Source: Bacteroidota bacterium
Lineage (GTDB): Bacteria > Bacteroidota > Bacteroidia > Chitinophagales > Chitinophagaceae
DNA length: 42,276 nt
Reading direction: 5' to 3'
Assembly (NCBI GenBank): GCA_018268075.1
Contig: JAFDXH010000194.1
Span: 1 to 42,276, forward strand
Both the position numbers and the translations under genes were made by a program. Shown here in pieces: positions 34,136 to 42,276 of this stretch (its first letter is position 1; each line of letters opens with the position of its first letter). Under the pieces are notes generated by a model, which saw only the letters and a program-made list of their open reading frames with translations, was not told the origin of the DNA and did no database searches.

Positions 34136-35974
34136 GTGCCAGATATTATTCAACTTTTGCCAGAAAATATAGCTAACCAGATTGCAGCAGGGGAGGTGAT
34201 TCAGCGGCCGGCAAGTGCTGTAAAGGAATTATTGGAAAATGCAGTAGATGCCGGCGCCACCGAAATTCAATTATTTGTAAATGATGCGGGCAAGGCCCTG
34301 GTGCAGGTGATAGATAATGGCAAAGGTATGAGTGAAACTGATGCCCGTATGTGCTTTGAACGCCATGCTACTTCTAAAATAAAAAATATTGACGACCTCT
34401 TTCATATAAAAACCATGGGGTTTAGAGGAGAGGCACTTGCAAGTATTGCAGGGGTGGCTCAGGTAGAAATTAAAACAAAAAAGGCTGGTGAAATTACCGG
34501 TACCTGTATAGAAATAGAAAATAGTATTGTACAATCGCAACAGCCGGTAGCTACTCAGGAAGGCACCAATATCAGCATGAAGAATTTATTCTTTAATGTG
34601 CCGGCAAGAAGAAATTTTTTAAAAAGTAATTCCTCTGAGCTACGGCATATTATTGATGAATTTATTCGTGTTGCCATGGCTTTCCCTGAAATATTTTTTT
34701 CTTTGTCTTCAAACGGGCAGGAGGTTTTTCACCTTGAAAAAGGCTCGCTAAAACAGCGAATTATACAGATATTAGGCAATAATTACAATAGCAAACTGGT
34801 AAGTGTAAAAGAAGAGACGGATTACATGAATATTTTTGGCTTTGCCGGAAAGCCAGAGACCGCAAAGAAAACAAGAGGCGATCAATATTTTTTTGTGAAT
34901 AACCGGTTTATAAAAAGCCCTTATCTTAATCATGCAGTGATGAATGCATTTGCTGAAATGATACCCAAAGATTCATTTCCGATGTACACGCTTTTTATAG
35001 AAATAGACCCTTCAAGGCTGGATATAAATGTGCATCCTACCAAGCAGGAAATAAAATTTGAGGATGAAAAAATAATTTATGCATTTGTTCAATCTGCTGT
35101 AAAGCATGCACTGGCGCAGTTCAGCATTACACCCACGCTGGATTTTGATCTGGATCCTTTTATTCAAAATTCTGAAGCGGTAAGCCAACCTTTAACAGAC
35201 GCAAAGAAAGAATCTATTTCTGGGGGTAACCTTTACAAAACTTTTACTCAAAAAAATCAGGCCCACTTTATTGAGAAAAGAAGTGACCTCACACATTGGG
35301 AGAGCACACCTTTTGTTCCTGAAAAAAAACTATCGCTCTCAGAAAAATATTCTAATAGAGAGGATACTTTTACAGATATACAAAAGCACCCTGATAATGG
35401 CCGTGCATTAACAGGCAGCAATATTCAGTTTCATCAAAGTTTTATCATTTGTGAAACCGCTACAGGGTTTTTAGCAGTGCATCAGCAAAATGCTCATGAA
35501 AGAGTTTTATATGAGCGATTTTTAAATGCATTGAAGGGTAAGCCTGTGGTAACACAGCGCAGCCTTTTTCCACTCTCCTTTCAGCTATCGGCACCAGATG
35601 CTGTAATGCTTCTGGAGCTACTGCCCGACCTCGTGCAATTGGGCTATCAGATAGAACCTTTCGGAAATAATTCCTTTGTTATTCAGGGTTCACCGGCAGA
35701 TGTAGCAGATGGGAATGAAAAAAATATTCTGGAAAAGATGTTGGAGCAATACAAGCATTTTAATACTGAAACTCATTTTTCTTCGAGGGAAAAACTATTG
35801 CGGTCACTGGCATGGCAGCAATCAATAAAAGCAGGAACTGTACTTACTCAAGATGAAATAAACCGCTTACTTGAAGATCTTTTTAATTGCGATATCAGTA
35901 ATGTGACTCCTAATGGAAAGCCGGTATTTTTCGAATTTAAAAAGGAAGAGCTAAACAAGATGTTTGGGCGATAA
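34136..35974 (+). CDS. mutL: DNA mismatch repair protein MutL
   Basis: Mismatch-repair ATPase, 612 residues. GTG at 34136 gives the family start PDIIQLLPENIANQIAAGEV; the longer form from 34088 has a nonsense leader lying over the promoter box. ATPase motifs: ELLENAVDAGAT, DNGKGM, TMGFRGEALASI and NVPARRNFL. The C-terminal dimer domain has HQQNAHERVLYE near residue 449 where nuclease-type MutL has DQHA-x2-E, and ends TPNGKPVFFEF. The D-to-H and H-to-Q changes suggest a lost metal-binding nuclease site (see findings). Confidence 0.95.
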   Translation: MPDIIQLLPENIANQIAAGEVIQRPASAVKELLENAVDAGATEIQLFVNDAGKALVQVIDNGKGMSETDARMCFERHATSKIKNIDDLFHIKTMGFRGEALASIAGVAQVEIKTKKAGEITGTCIEIENSIVQSQQPVATQEGTNISMKNLFFNVPARRNFLKSNSSELRHIIDEFIRVAMAFPEIFFSLSSNGQEVFHLEKGSLKQRIIQILGNNYNSKLVSVKEETDYMNIFGFAGKPETAKKTRGDQYFFVNNRFIKSPYLNHAVMNAFAEMIPKDSFPMYTLFIEIDPSRLDINVHPTKQEIKFEDEKIIYAFVQSAVKHALAQFSITPTLDFDLDPFIQNSEAVSQPLTDAKKESISGGNLYKTFTQKNQAHFIEKRSDLTHWESTPFVPEKKLSLSEKYSNREDTFTDIQKHPDNGRALTGSNIQFHQSFIICETATGFLAVHQQNAHERVLYERFLNALKGKPVVTQRSLFPLSFQLSAPDAVMLLELLPDLVQLGYQIEPFGNNSFVIQGSPADVADGNEKNILEKMLEQYKHFNTETHFSSREKLLRSLAWQQSIKAGTVLTQDEINRLLEDLFNCDISNVTPNGKPVFFEFKKEELNKMFGR

Positions 35975-35998
35975 TACAATTATGGCAGAAGTTTGGTA

Positions 35999-37126
35999 TC
36001 AGGCATTCCGTTCCTGAGCTCTTAGCCAGCGCTCAGGTATTTCATTGTTACTTGCGGTATAATAATCTTTAACACTACAAGGCATTAAAATTTTGCCGGG
36101 GAGCTGCATCCACCATCTGCCGGTTTTTTTACTTTGAAAAAAAACGGTGGGTACATCAGCAAAGGAAGTATGAAATTCGTTGAACTGATGAGTGTCATTG
36201 ATGTCGGCCTCTTGTTTGTTACGGCTCCTACCATCTATAAAATACCAAATCATTTGAGCTATTTGTTTCGCTGAAAGATCGTGTGCATCTTTGGAGGCAT
36301 CATATCCATAAATGCCAAATGAAGATAAAGTGCTGCTCATTCCTGCATATTGGGCCAGGCTGCAAGCATCTTCTCCGGTAAAGCCATTAGGGCTATAAAA
36401 CGAAGCGGGAGAATCGCTATTTTTTATTGCTGAAATATCAAAACTTACCATGTCTGAATTGCGCATAACCGGTTCCATCTCTGCTATATCTTCTCTGGCA
36501 GTACCTACTCTGAAACAATCGAATCGTAATTTATCCATCGTTTCAAGTATGTGCGGATGCACCAGAAAACTTTGAAAGCCAATATGATTATAGTGCCTTA
36601 CAAAGTTGGGCTCTCCGGTAAGCATTTCCATCAAAAAATTTTCACTGCGTAATTGCGAATCACTCACTAGGTCTATGGCTGCATCTATTACTGTTGCTTC
36701 TATCAGGTTGTTGTTATTTTTATAGGCAGCGTATTGTCCCAGCGTTATATCATGCGATCCACCCAGAATGATTACCTGTTTATTTAGGTTAATCATTTCT
36801 TCCACTACCATCTTTACAGCAAAATAACTGTCTTCTGTTTTGGCGCCACATTGTATATTTCCAATATCTGCGAAGGATATATTTTTGTGCCAGTGATGTA
36901 GGCGATACAATTGCTTGCGTACCGCGTTGGCACTGTTAGTGGCCGAAAGTTTTTCTTCACCACGGTACTCATTTATTCCTGCAATCACAATATCTGCACC
37001 ATCAAGATCGGGTAATTGTCCTTCATTTGCTGCAATAAACCTACCTATTTGAGCATCATTGTATTCTTTGTCGTCATTAAGTTCAGATTTATTTACAGGT
37101 AATAAAAACTGGTGCAGATCGTACAT
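35999..37126 (-). CDS. Arginase/formimidoylglutamase-fold protein with degenerate metal site
   Basis: 375 residues with a ureohydrolase fold. One ligand segment is kept (GGSHDITLGQ, H125), but the second has lost its His: D148-A-A-I-D152, where the canonical form is D-A-H-x-D. The third, SFDIS (D230-I-S232), lacks its second Asp (canonical D-x-D). So a hydrolytic di-manganese site is unlikely as it stands. Bacteroidota carry such proteins annotated as formimidoylglutamase; whether they still act on formimidoylglutamate is open. It is convergent with mutL (24 bases between ends) and has a -7 box TAGGTTTG upstream. Confidence 0.8.
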   Translation of the reverse strand: MYDLHQFLLPVNKSELNDDKEYNDAQIGRFIAANEGQLPDLDGADIVIAGINEYRGEEKLSATNSANAVRKQLYRLHHWHKNISFADIGNIQCGAKTEDSYFAVKMVVEEMINLNKQVIILGGSHDITLGQYAAYKNNNNLIEATVIDAAIDLVSDSQLRSENFLMEMLTGEPNFVRHYNHIGFQSFLVHPHILETMDKLRFDCFRVGTAREDIAEMEPVMRNSDMVSFDISAIKNSDSPASFYSPNGFTGEDACSLAQYAGMSSTLSSFGIYGYDASKDAHDLSAKQIAQMIWYFIDGRSRNKQEADINDTHQFNEFHTSFADVPTVFFQSKKTGRWWMQLPGKILMPCSVKDYYTASNNEIPERWLRAQERNA

Positions 37127-37149
37127 TGGCCTGAATATTTTAAAGATGG

Positions 37150-37157
37150 CAAACCTA
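37150..37157 (-). promoter_or_regulatory. -7 box of the arginase-like gene
   Basis: On the minus strand TAGGTTTG (37157-37150), 23 bases before the ATG at 37126. -33 region is weak. Confidence 0.45.
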
Positions 37158-37286
37158 AGATATTACCGGCAATAATATTAGAGATTGTTGGGTAGAAACT
37201 GGTTTTATAGCCGATCAGCCAAACTCATATTCCAAATTTATCCGGTACCATAGTTCGCAATCTCATATCTTCTTAACTTCGCTCCT

Positions 37287-38321
37287 ATGGAAACGTTAGA
37301 ACAAAAAATAAGTGCTCTTACCGACGAAATCAATCAATACAATGAAATGGGATCTGCGGCTGCTGAGCAATTCAGGATTAAATTTCTGGGGTCAAATGGG
37401 AGTGTAAAAAAAATATTTGGCCTGATGAAGGAAGTAGCGCCCGAGGAAAAAAGAGAAATGGGCAGGCTATTGAATGAATTAAAATTATTAGCTGAAAAAA
37501 AATATAATGATTTAAAGGAAGCAGAAGAAGCATCAACAAGTAATGGGGCAGAAGCAGGTATTGATCTTTCAATGCCGGGCACACCATTGCCTTTTGGCAC
37601 CAGGCACCCTATCAGCATTATCAGAAATAAGATTATAGATATTTTTAAACGACTAGGATTTGCTGTGGCTGAAGGCCCGGAAATAGAAGATGATTGGCAT
37701 AATTTTACCGCTCTTAATTTGCCGGAAGATCATCCTGCACGAGATATGCAGGACACTTTTTATGTAAATGCTGACCCTGCATGGATGCTTCGTACACATA
37801 CAAGTAGCGTACAGGTACGCGAAATGGAAAAAGGTGAATTGCCTATCCGGATTATTTGCCCCGGCCGGGTATATAGAAATGAAACTATAAGTGCGCGGGC
37901 ACATTGTTTTTTTCATCAGGTAGAAGGGTTATACATTGCAGACAATGTATCCTTTGCAGATCTAAAGCAAACGCTTTATTTTTTCGTAAAAGAAATGTTT
38001 GGGCAATCTGTAGAAGTACGGTTCCGGCCTTCTTATTTCCCCTTTACAGAGCCAAGCGCTGAAATGGATATTAGCTGCCTTATTTGCGGTGGCAAGGGTT
38101 GTAATGTATGCAAGCAAACTGGCTGGGTAGAGATTCTGGGATGTGGGATGGTTCATCCAAATGTGTTAGAAAACTGTGGAATAGATTCTAAAAAATATTC
38201 AGGATTTGCTTTTGGAATGGGCATTGAAAGAATAACAATGCTGAAATACCAGGTAAAGGATCTTAGAATTTTCAGCGAGAATGATGTGCGTTTTTTAAAT
38301 CAGTTTGTCAGCGCTGTTTAG
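37287..38321 (+). CDS. pheS: Phenylalanyl-tRNA synthetase alpha subunit
   Basis: 344 residues, full length. An N-terminal coiled coil (TLEQKISALTDEINQYNEM) binds tRNA; the catalytic core follows with motif 2 FRPSYFPFTEPSAEMDI and motif 3 AFGMGIERITMLKY. A cysteine-rich insert (CLICGGKGCNVCKQTGWVE) is usual for this phylum. No beta subunit (pheT) is adjacent. A box TAACTTCG (37274-37281, one mismatch) ends 5 bases before the ATG. Confidence 0.97.
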   Translation: METLEQKISALTDEINQYNEMGSAAAEQFRIKFLGSNGSVKKIFGLMKEVAPEEKREMGRLLNELKLLAEKKYNDLKEAEEASTSNGAEAGIDLSMPGTPLPFGTRHPISIIRNKIIDIFKRLGFAVAEGPEIEDDWHNFTALNLPEDHPARDMQDTFYVNADPAWMLRTHTSSVQVREMEKGELPIRIICPGRVYRNETISARAHCFFHQVEGLYIADNVSFADLKQTLYFFVKEMFGQSVEVRFRPSYFPFTEPSAEMDISCLICGGKGCNVCKQTGWVEILGCGMVHPNVLENCGIDSKKYSGFAFGMGIERITMLKYQVKDLRIFSENDVRFLNQFVSAV

Positions 38322-38429
38322 CATAACTAATGGACACCCTGTTTCAAAGTTGATACGAAACCATAACGCATTTTCGCCTTTTCTAAACCCTGATTTAAAA
38401 ATAATTAAGGTATAAAAGAATTTAAATAG

Positions 38430-39284
38430 ATGCAGGATAAAAAAAAATCTATAGTAGTATGCGGTGCCGGAACGATGGGTAGTGGTATTGCTCAGGTGGG
38501 TATTCAAAATTTATTTTCTGTTGTACTTTTCGATATTAAAGAAGAATTTGTAATGAAAGCTAAGGCGCAGATAGAAAAAAATCTGCAATACCTGGTAATT
38601 AAAAACAAAATCAAAGAGCATGAAAAAGCTGAAATGCTTTCTAAAATAAAATTTACCACCTCAAAAACTGAATGTATTGGCGATGTAGTAATTGAGGCAA
38701 TAGTGGAGAATTTAGACACAAAGATTTCATTATTTAAAAATTTAGCCGCAATAAATAATGAGGATACCATTCTTGTGAGCAATACTTCTTCTATATCCAT
38801 TTCTGATATTCAAAAAGAGGTTTCTAATCCATCAAGATTTGCCGGATTACATTTTTTCAATCCGCCTTTCATTATGAAATTAGTAGAAGTGGTGCAGGGG
38901 CCACTTACTTCTGCAAATACCATTGCACAGCTCAGGCAATTTTGTATTCAATTAAATAAAATACCGGCGATTTGTAAAGACTCTCCCGGGTTTATTGTGA
39001 ATAGGGTAGCACGGCCCTATTACTTGGAATCATTGAATATAGCTGAGCAGCAATTAGCTTCCATTGAAGATATTGATAAGGCGTTGGAGGCTTGCGGATT
39101 TAAGATGGGGCCATTTCGTTTGATGGACTTAATTGGCAATGATATCAATCTTGCTGTAAGCGAAATTGTTTATAATGCGTTTAACAAAAATCCAAGATTT
39201 AAACCATCACCTTTACAAAAAGAAAAAGTACTTAAGAATGAATTAGGAATAAAAACAGGAAAGGGTTTTTATAATTATTCCTGA
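38430..39284 (+). CDS. 3-hydroxyacyl-CoA dehydrogenase (3-hydroxybutyryl-CoA type)
   Basis: NAD-dependent oxidation of 3-hydroxyacyl-CoA, in fatty acid or butyrate metabolism; 284 residues. The N-terminal Rossmann motif is GAGTMGSGIAQV; substrate-binding EAIVENLDTKISLFKNL and SNTSSISISDI follow, then HFFNPPFIMKLVEV with the catalytic His at residue 141, and DSPGFIVNRV with C-terminal DLIGNDINLAV. All family residues appear intact. It is followed 30 bases later by the epimerase-like gene on the same strand. Confidence 0.95.
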   Translation: MQDKKKSIVVCGAGTMGSGIAQVGIQNLFSVVLFDIKEEFVMKAKAQIEKNLQYLVIKNKIKEHEKAEMLSKIKFTTSKTECIGDVVIEAIVENLDTKISLFKNLAAINNEDTILVSNTSSISISDIQKEVSNPSRFAGLHFFNPPFIMKLVEVVQGPLTSANTIAQLRQFCIQLNKIPAICKDSPGFIVNRVARPYYLESLNIAEQQLASIEDIDKALEACGFKMGPFRLMDLIGNDINLAVSEIVYNAFNKNPRFKPSPLQKEKVLKNELGIKTGKGFYNYS

Positions 39285-39314
39285 TATTCCTCAACTTCAT
39301 ATTTACCCCTCTTG

Positions 39315-40319
39315 ATGGAACCAACAAACTACCCGACAAATAATTCTAAAGTGCTTGTAACAGGAGGTGCAGGATTATTGGGCGAGGAATTAATTCAGCA
39401 TTTATTGGATAAGGGAAAGGAGGTAATTGCATTGGTTCATCATACGCCTATTCAAATTGAGCACCCTTTGTTGCAGGTAGTACAAGGGGATATTTTTGAT
39501 GTAGTTCTCTTGGAAGATCTGATAGCACAGGTGCACCAGGTTTACCATTGTGCTGGTTTTGTTTCTTTTTTGCCGAAGCAAAAAAAAACAATGATAAAAG
39601 TGAATATTGAAGGGACCGCTAATGTTGTAAACGCCTGCCTTGCAAATGATCAAATTAAATTAGTTCATGTGAGCTCTGTATCGGCTCTGGGGCGTATTCG
39701 AGAGGGCGAGGCAATAAATGAAAAAATGAACTGGACGGCAGAGACAAGTAATAGCCTGTATGGATATACAAAATACCTGGGCGAGTTAGAGGTGTGGCGG
39801 GGAATAGCAGAAGGATTAAATGCAGTAATTGTAAATCCTACAATTATACTGGGAGGAAAAAAATGGGAGTCTGGTTCTATGGCGATTTTTAAAACAGCGT
39901 ATGAAGAGTTTAAATATTTTTCAGAGGGCGTTTCGGGCTTTGTTGATGTATATGATGTGGCCAATGCAATGATACTTTTGATGGACAGCTCTATTACAGG
40001 CGAGCGATTTATTTTAAGCGGCCAAAATAAAGCTTACCGCGATATTTTTACATTAATAGCAACTTGCTTTAATAAACGCCCCCCCTACAAAAAAGTAAGT
40101 GCTGCTATGGCAGATTTTGTGTGGAGGTTGCAGGCAGTACAATCTTTTATTTTTGGAACACAACCCTTATTAACAAAGGAAACAACCCGTACCGCGCAGG
40201 CAAAGGTGTATTTCGATAATTCAAAAATCTTAAAGGCCCTTCCGGGATTTTCGTTTAATGAAATAGATCATACCATCAGAAATGCTTGTGCCCAAATTTC
40301 TGAAAATTATCACCTATAA
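39315..40319 (+). CDS. NAD-dependent epimerase/dehydratase (extended SDR)
   Basis: 334 residues from the ATG at 39315; a TTG three bases earlier is an alternative. N-terminal Rossmann motif TGGAGLLGEELIQHL, the VHVSSVSALG active-site serine region, and the catalytic Y-x3-K in SLYGYTKYLGE about residue 150 mark an extended short-chain dehydrogenase. The family includes sugar epimerases and steroid or flavonol reductase-like enzymes, so the substrate is not known. It follows the hydroxyacyl-CoA dehydrogenase and precedes a secreted protein by 11 bases, a likely operon. Confidence 0.9.
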   Translation: MEPTNYPTNNSKVLVTGGAGLLGEELIQHLLDKGKEVIALVHHTPIQIEHPLLQVVQGDIFDVVLLEDLIAQVHQVYHCAGFVSFLPKQKKTMIKVNIEGTANVVNACLANDQIKLVHVSSVSALGRIREGEAINEKMNWTAETSNSLYGYTKYLGELEVWRGIAEGLNAVIVNPTIILGGKKWESGSMAIFKTAYEEFKYFSEGVSGFVDVYDVANAMILLMDSSITGERFILSGQNKAYRDIFTLIATCFNKRPPYKKVSAAMADFVWRLQAVQSFIFGTQPLLTKETTRTAQAKVYFDNSKILKALPGFSFNEIDHTIRNACAQISENYHL

Positions 40320-40330
40320 AAATATAATTT

Positions 40331-41503
40331 ATGAAACAGGGAATATCTTGGAGAAGTTGGAAAATTATTTTTAGCCTGATTTTTTTTAGCGTCCTGATTT
40401 TAGAAAATTTACCAGCCTATAGCCAGGTACATGATGGATATTTAGTAAAGGGAAAAGTTATAGATCTGGTATCAGGCTTACCATTGCAGGCGGCTTCTGT
40501 TTTTGCACAAAACACTACCTTAGGCACCGCGACGGATGCTGAAGGTAGGTTTGCTATTTATCTGCCCGAAGGCGGATATGATCTGGCAATTACCTATACG
40601 GGGTACGAATCAGAAAGCAGACGGGTAACCAAAACAGCGGCTACAGAAGAATTATTATTTACCCTAGCACCCAAAGAAAAATCATTAGAAGCTGTATCTG
40701 TAACCCTTACCAATGAAGTAAAAAATGGGTGGGAAAAATATGGTGAATTTTTTAGAGAAAATTTTATTGGCCAATCTGTATTTTCAGGCCAATGTATTGT
40801 TGAAAATCCAGGGGCATTGCATTTTTATTATAGCAAAAAACGGGATCGGTTAAAGGTATTATCTGATACCCCACTTGTAATCAATAATTATGCGCTCGGT
40901 TATAAAGTACATTTTGCTCTTGATTCTTTCATCAATGAATATGGAACCCATACTGCCTCATTTGTGGGCTATCCCGTTTTTGAAGAGATGAAAGGCGATT
41001 CAGCACAAATGAGTTTGTGGCAAAGCAACAGAAGTAAAGCCTATAAGGGTTCGTTGCTCCAATTGATGAGAAGTATTTATGAAAAAAGAATTACAGAAAA
41101 TGGATTTGAATTGCAATTTATTATTGCTAACGATGGAGTAGAATATCCGGTTAAATTATTAAATCTTTATGGCGCTTTGCATTATGCTATAGACGATAGC
41201 ACGGGTATTGTAGAAATAAATCCTGCTCAGCGGGAATTGGCAATAATATATAATAAAGAACACCCCGAAGCAGCTTATGAGCGCACAGACTCCGCCGCGG
41301 GCAAAAAGAATTTTCAACTTTCAACAATAACTTTTGCAGCAGGAGAATCAATTATTATTGAACGTAATGGATATTTTTATGATCAGCAGGATTTGATTAC
41401 CAATGGTTATATGGCCTTTAAAAAGATAGGCGACATGCTTCCGTATAATTATGATGTAGAAGTAGTAAATCCTCTATCAGTAATACCCGGCTCTAATAAT
41501 TAA
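40331..41503 (+). CDS. Secreted protein with N-terminal carboxypeptidase-regulatory domain
   Basis: 390 residues. A signal peptide (WKIIFSLIFFSVLILENLPAYSQ) is followed by a carboxypeptidase-regulatory-like beta-sandwich (VKGKVIDLVSGLPLQAASVF, then TATDAEGRFAIYLPEGGYDL and the AITYTGYES end) at about residues 38-118. The rest (about 270 residues, beginning VKNGWEKYGEFFRENFIGQS) is a beta-rich region seen in other Bacteroidota proteins but without a named domain that I can recall. Envelope or surface location is likely, function unknown. It converges on the lpxD-like gene with 26 bases between ends. Confidence 0.8.
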   Translation: MKQGISWRSWKIIFSLIFFSVLILENLPAYSQVHDGYLVKGKVIDLVSGLPLQAASVFAQNTTLGTATDAEGRFAIYLPEGGYDLAITYTGYESESRRVTKTAATEELLFTLAPKEKSLEAVSVTLTNEVKNGWEKYGEFFRENFIGQSVFSGQCIVENPGALHFYYSKKRDRLKVLSDTPLVINNYALGYKVHFALDSFINEYGTHTASFVGYPVFEEMKGDSAQMSLWQSNRSKAYKGSLLQLMRSIYEKRITENGFELQFIIANDGVEYPVKLLNLYGALHYAIDDSTGIVEINPAQRELAIIYNKEHPEAAYERTDSAAGKKNFQLSTITFAAGESIIIERNGYFYDQQDLITNGYMAFKKIGDMLPYNYDVEVVNPLSVIPGSNN

Positions 41504-41529
41504 AATTCATTCTTCATCATTATTACCAC

Positions 41530-42276
41530 TTACAGCTTCCTTATTTTTTCCCAGATTTCCGGTAATCGTTTTATTAATACCAGCTCCTTTCTCTTGCTGA
41601 AAAATTCCTGAATAGGTGTGCCCCAATATGTTTTATTGCCTTCAATACTGGAGGTGATTCCGGCCTGCCCCATCACCACTGCATTTTCTCCAATGGTAAT
41701 TGTTTTATTTACGCCTACCTGCCCCCATAAGGTAACGCCATCCTTCAGAGTAGTGCCGCCTGCAATTCCTACTTGTGCTGCAATCAGGCAATTTTTTCCG
41801 ATTGAAACATCGTGCCCTACGTGAATCAGGTTATCCATTCTGGTACCTTGGCCAATAACTGTTTTATCTGTTACGCCTCGGTCAATGGTGCAGTTGGCGC
41901 CTATCTCTACACTGTCTTCAATTTCTACCATGCCACAACTTTGCATCTTTTTATACCACACAGGGCGATTCTTTTTTGAATTAAAATAAAAAGCGTCACT
42001 CCCGATAATTGTTCCTGAATGTACGGTTACATGATTGCCTATCTTAGTGTCATCGTACAAAACTACTCCGGGATGTATTTCACAATTATTACCAATAATT
42101 ACATTATTCCCAATATACACATTCGGCATTATGATCGTGTTGGCGCCTATAGTGGCACTGTCGCTAATCATTTTCTGCGAAGGGCTAAAGGGTTTAAAAT
42201 GGTTAACAATTTTCAGGTAACATTCAAAAGGCTCCGGATTGATAAATAAAGTTTTTCCTTTAGGTATTTGAACATC
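41530..42276 (-). CDS. LpxD-like UDP-3-O-acylglucosamine N-acyltransferase (5' end outside window)
   Basis: Second-acyl transfer step of lipid A synthesis. 248 residues of C-terminal part are visible; the frame stays open to the right edge, so I include the 35 codons beyond the ATG at 42171 (which start DVQIPKGKTLFINPEP, the end of the N-terminal uridine-binding domain). Hexapeptide repeats (SATIGANTIIMPNVYIGNNVI and more) form the beta-helix; the catalytic His region is NLIHVGHDVSIGKNCLIAAQ. The C-terminal extension is a short helical tail. It could be the main LpxD or a second copy. Confidence 0.85.
   Translation of the reverse strand, partial: DVQIPKGKTLFINPEPFECYLKIVNHFKPFSPSQKMISDSATIGANTIIMPNVYIGNNVIIGNNCEIHPGVVLYDDTKIGNHVTVHSGTIIGSDAFYFNSKKNRPVWYKKMQSCGMVEIEDSVEIGANCTIDRGVTDKTVIGQGTRMDNLIHVGHDVSIGKNCLIAAQVGIAGGTTLKDGVTLWGQVGVNKTITIGENAVVMGQAGITSSIEGNKTYWGTPIQEFFSKRKELVLIKRLPEIWEKIRKL

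Overview
The window looks like ordinary chromosome from a low-GC Bacteroidota bacterium, most likely the order Chitinophagales (Chitinophagaceae-like). The evidence is a type IX secretion / gliding protein pair (GldJ, PorV), a SusC-like TonB-dependent receptor with an N-terminal carboxypeptidase-regulatory domain, the outer-membrane 'SPYSRYG' protein next to LptC, DUF4292 and DUF983 proteins, and promoters of the Bacteroidota TAnnTTTG type. No rRNA, convincing tRNA, CRISPR array, prophage or insertion sequence was seen. The placement below phylum level is inference.

Layout. 1-2840 (minus strand): a multidrug efflux operon tetR - tolC - emrA/hlyD, cut by the left edge. Its promoter is overlapped by two palindromes that look like TetR operators. 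3150-4609: OsmC peroxiredoxin and an aldo-keto reductase. 4657-8022 (minus): lon-domain protein - coaX - outer-membrane barrel - lptC. 8337-11263: a GT9 and a GT2 glycosyltransferase facing each other, then MeaB GTPase. 11308-13772: a small membrane protein and TypA, separated by a block of 24-bp 'CACTAAGG' repeats. 14141-17557: a DUF983 protein, a 70-bp palindromic element, then a TonB-dependent receptor whose upstream partner is a small His/Cys-rich protein ending RGPPA-like, suggesting a metal-uptake pair. 17697-23034 (plus): dodecin, a short Bat/MoxR operon (MoxR, DUF58, a membrane-anchored BatD-like protein, BatA), and RsgA. 23184-27499 (minus): ispF, dut, DUF4292 lipoprotein, EnvC-like LytM protein, gamma-carbonic anhydrase, a 58-residue lipoprotein and an unknown 100-residue protein. 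27572-30996: divergent porV and gldJ. 31105-42276: DmpA-type peptidase, class IV aminotransferase, methyltransferase, mutL, an arginase-fold protein with lost metal ligands, pheS, 3-hydroxyacyl-CoA dehydrogenase, an NAD-dependent epimerase-like protein, a carboxypeptidase-regulatory-domain protein and the 3' part of an lpxD-like gene that runs off the right edge.

How it works together. The window is mainly core metabolism and cell-envelope biology: lipopolysaccharide (LptC, LpxD-like, two glycosyltransferases), peptidoglycan remodelling (EnvC-like), protein secretion (PorV, GldJ) and outer-membrane transport (TolC, TonB receptor). I found no clear new multi-gene system. The most interesting signals are regulatory and structural: the twin operator over the efflux promoter, two unrelated families of degenerate intergenic repeats, a 70-bp intergenic palindrome, several promoter boxes lying only 4-8 bases from a start codon, and a series of proteins whose catalytic residues have been lost (arginase-like, EnvC-like, MutL endonuclease motif).
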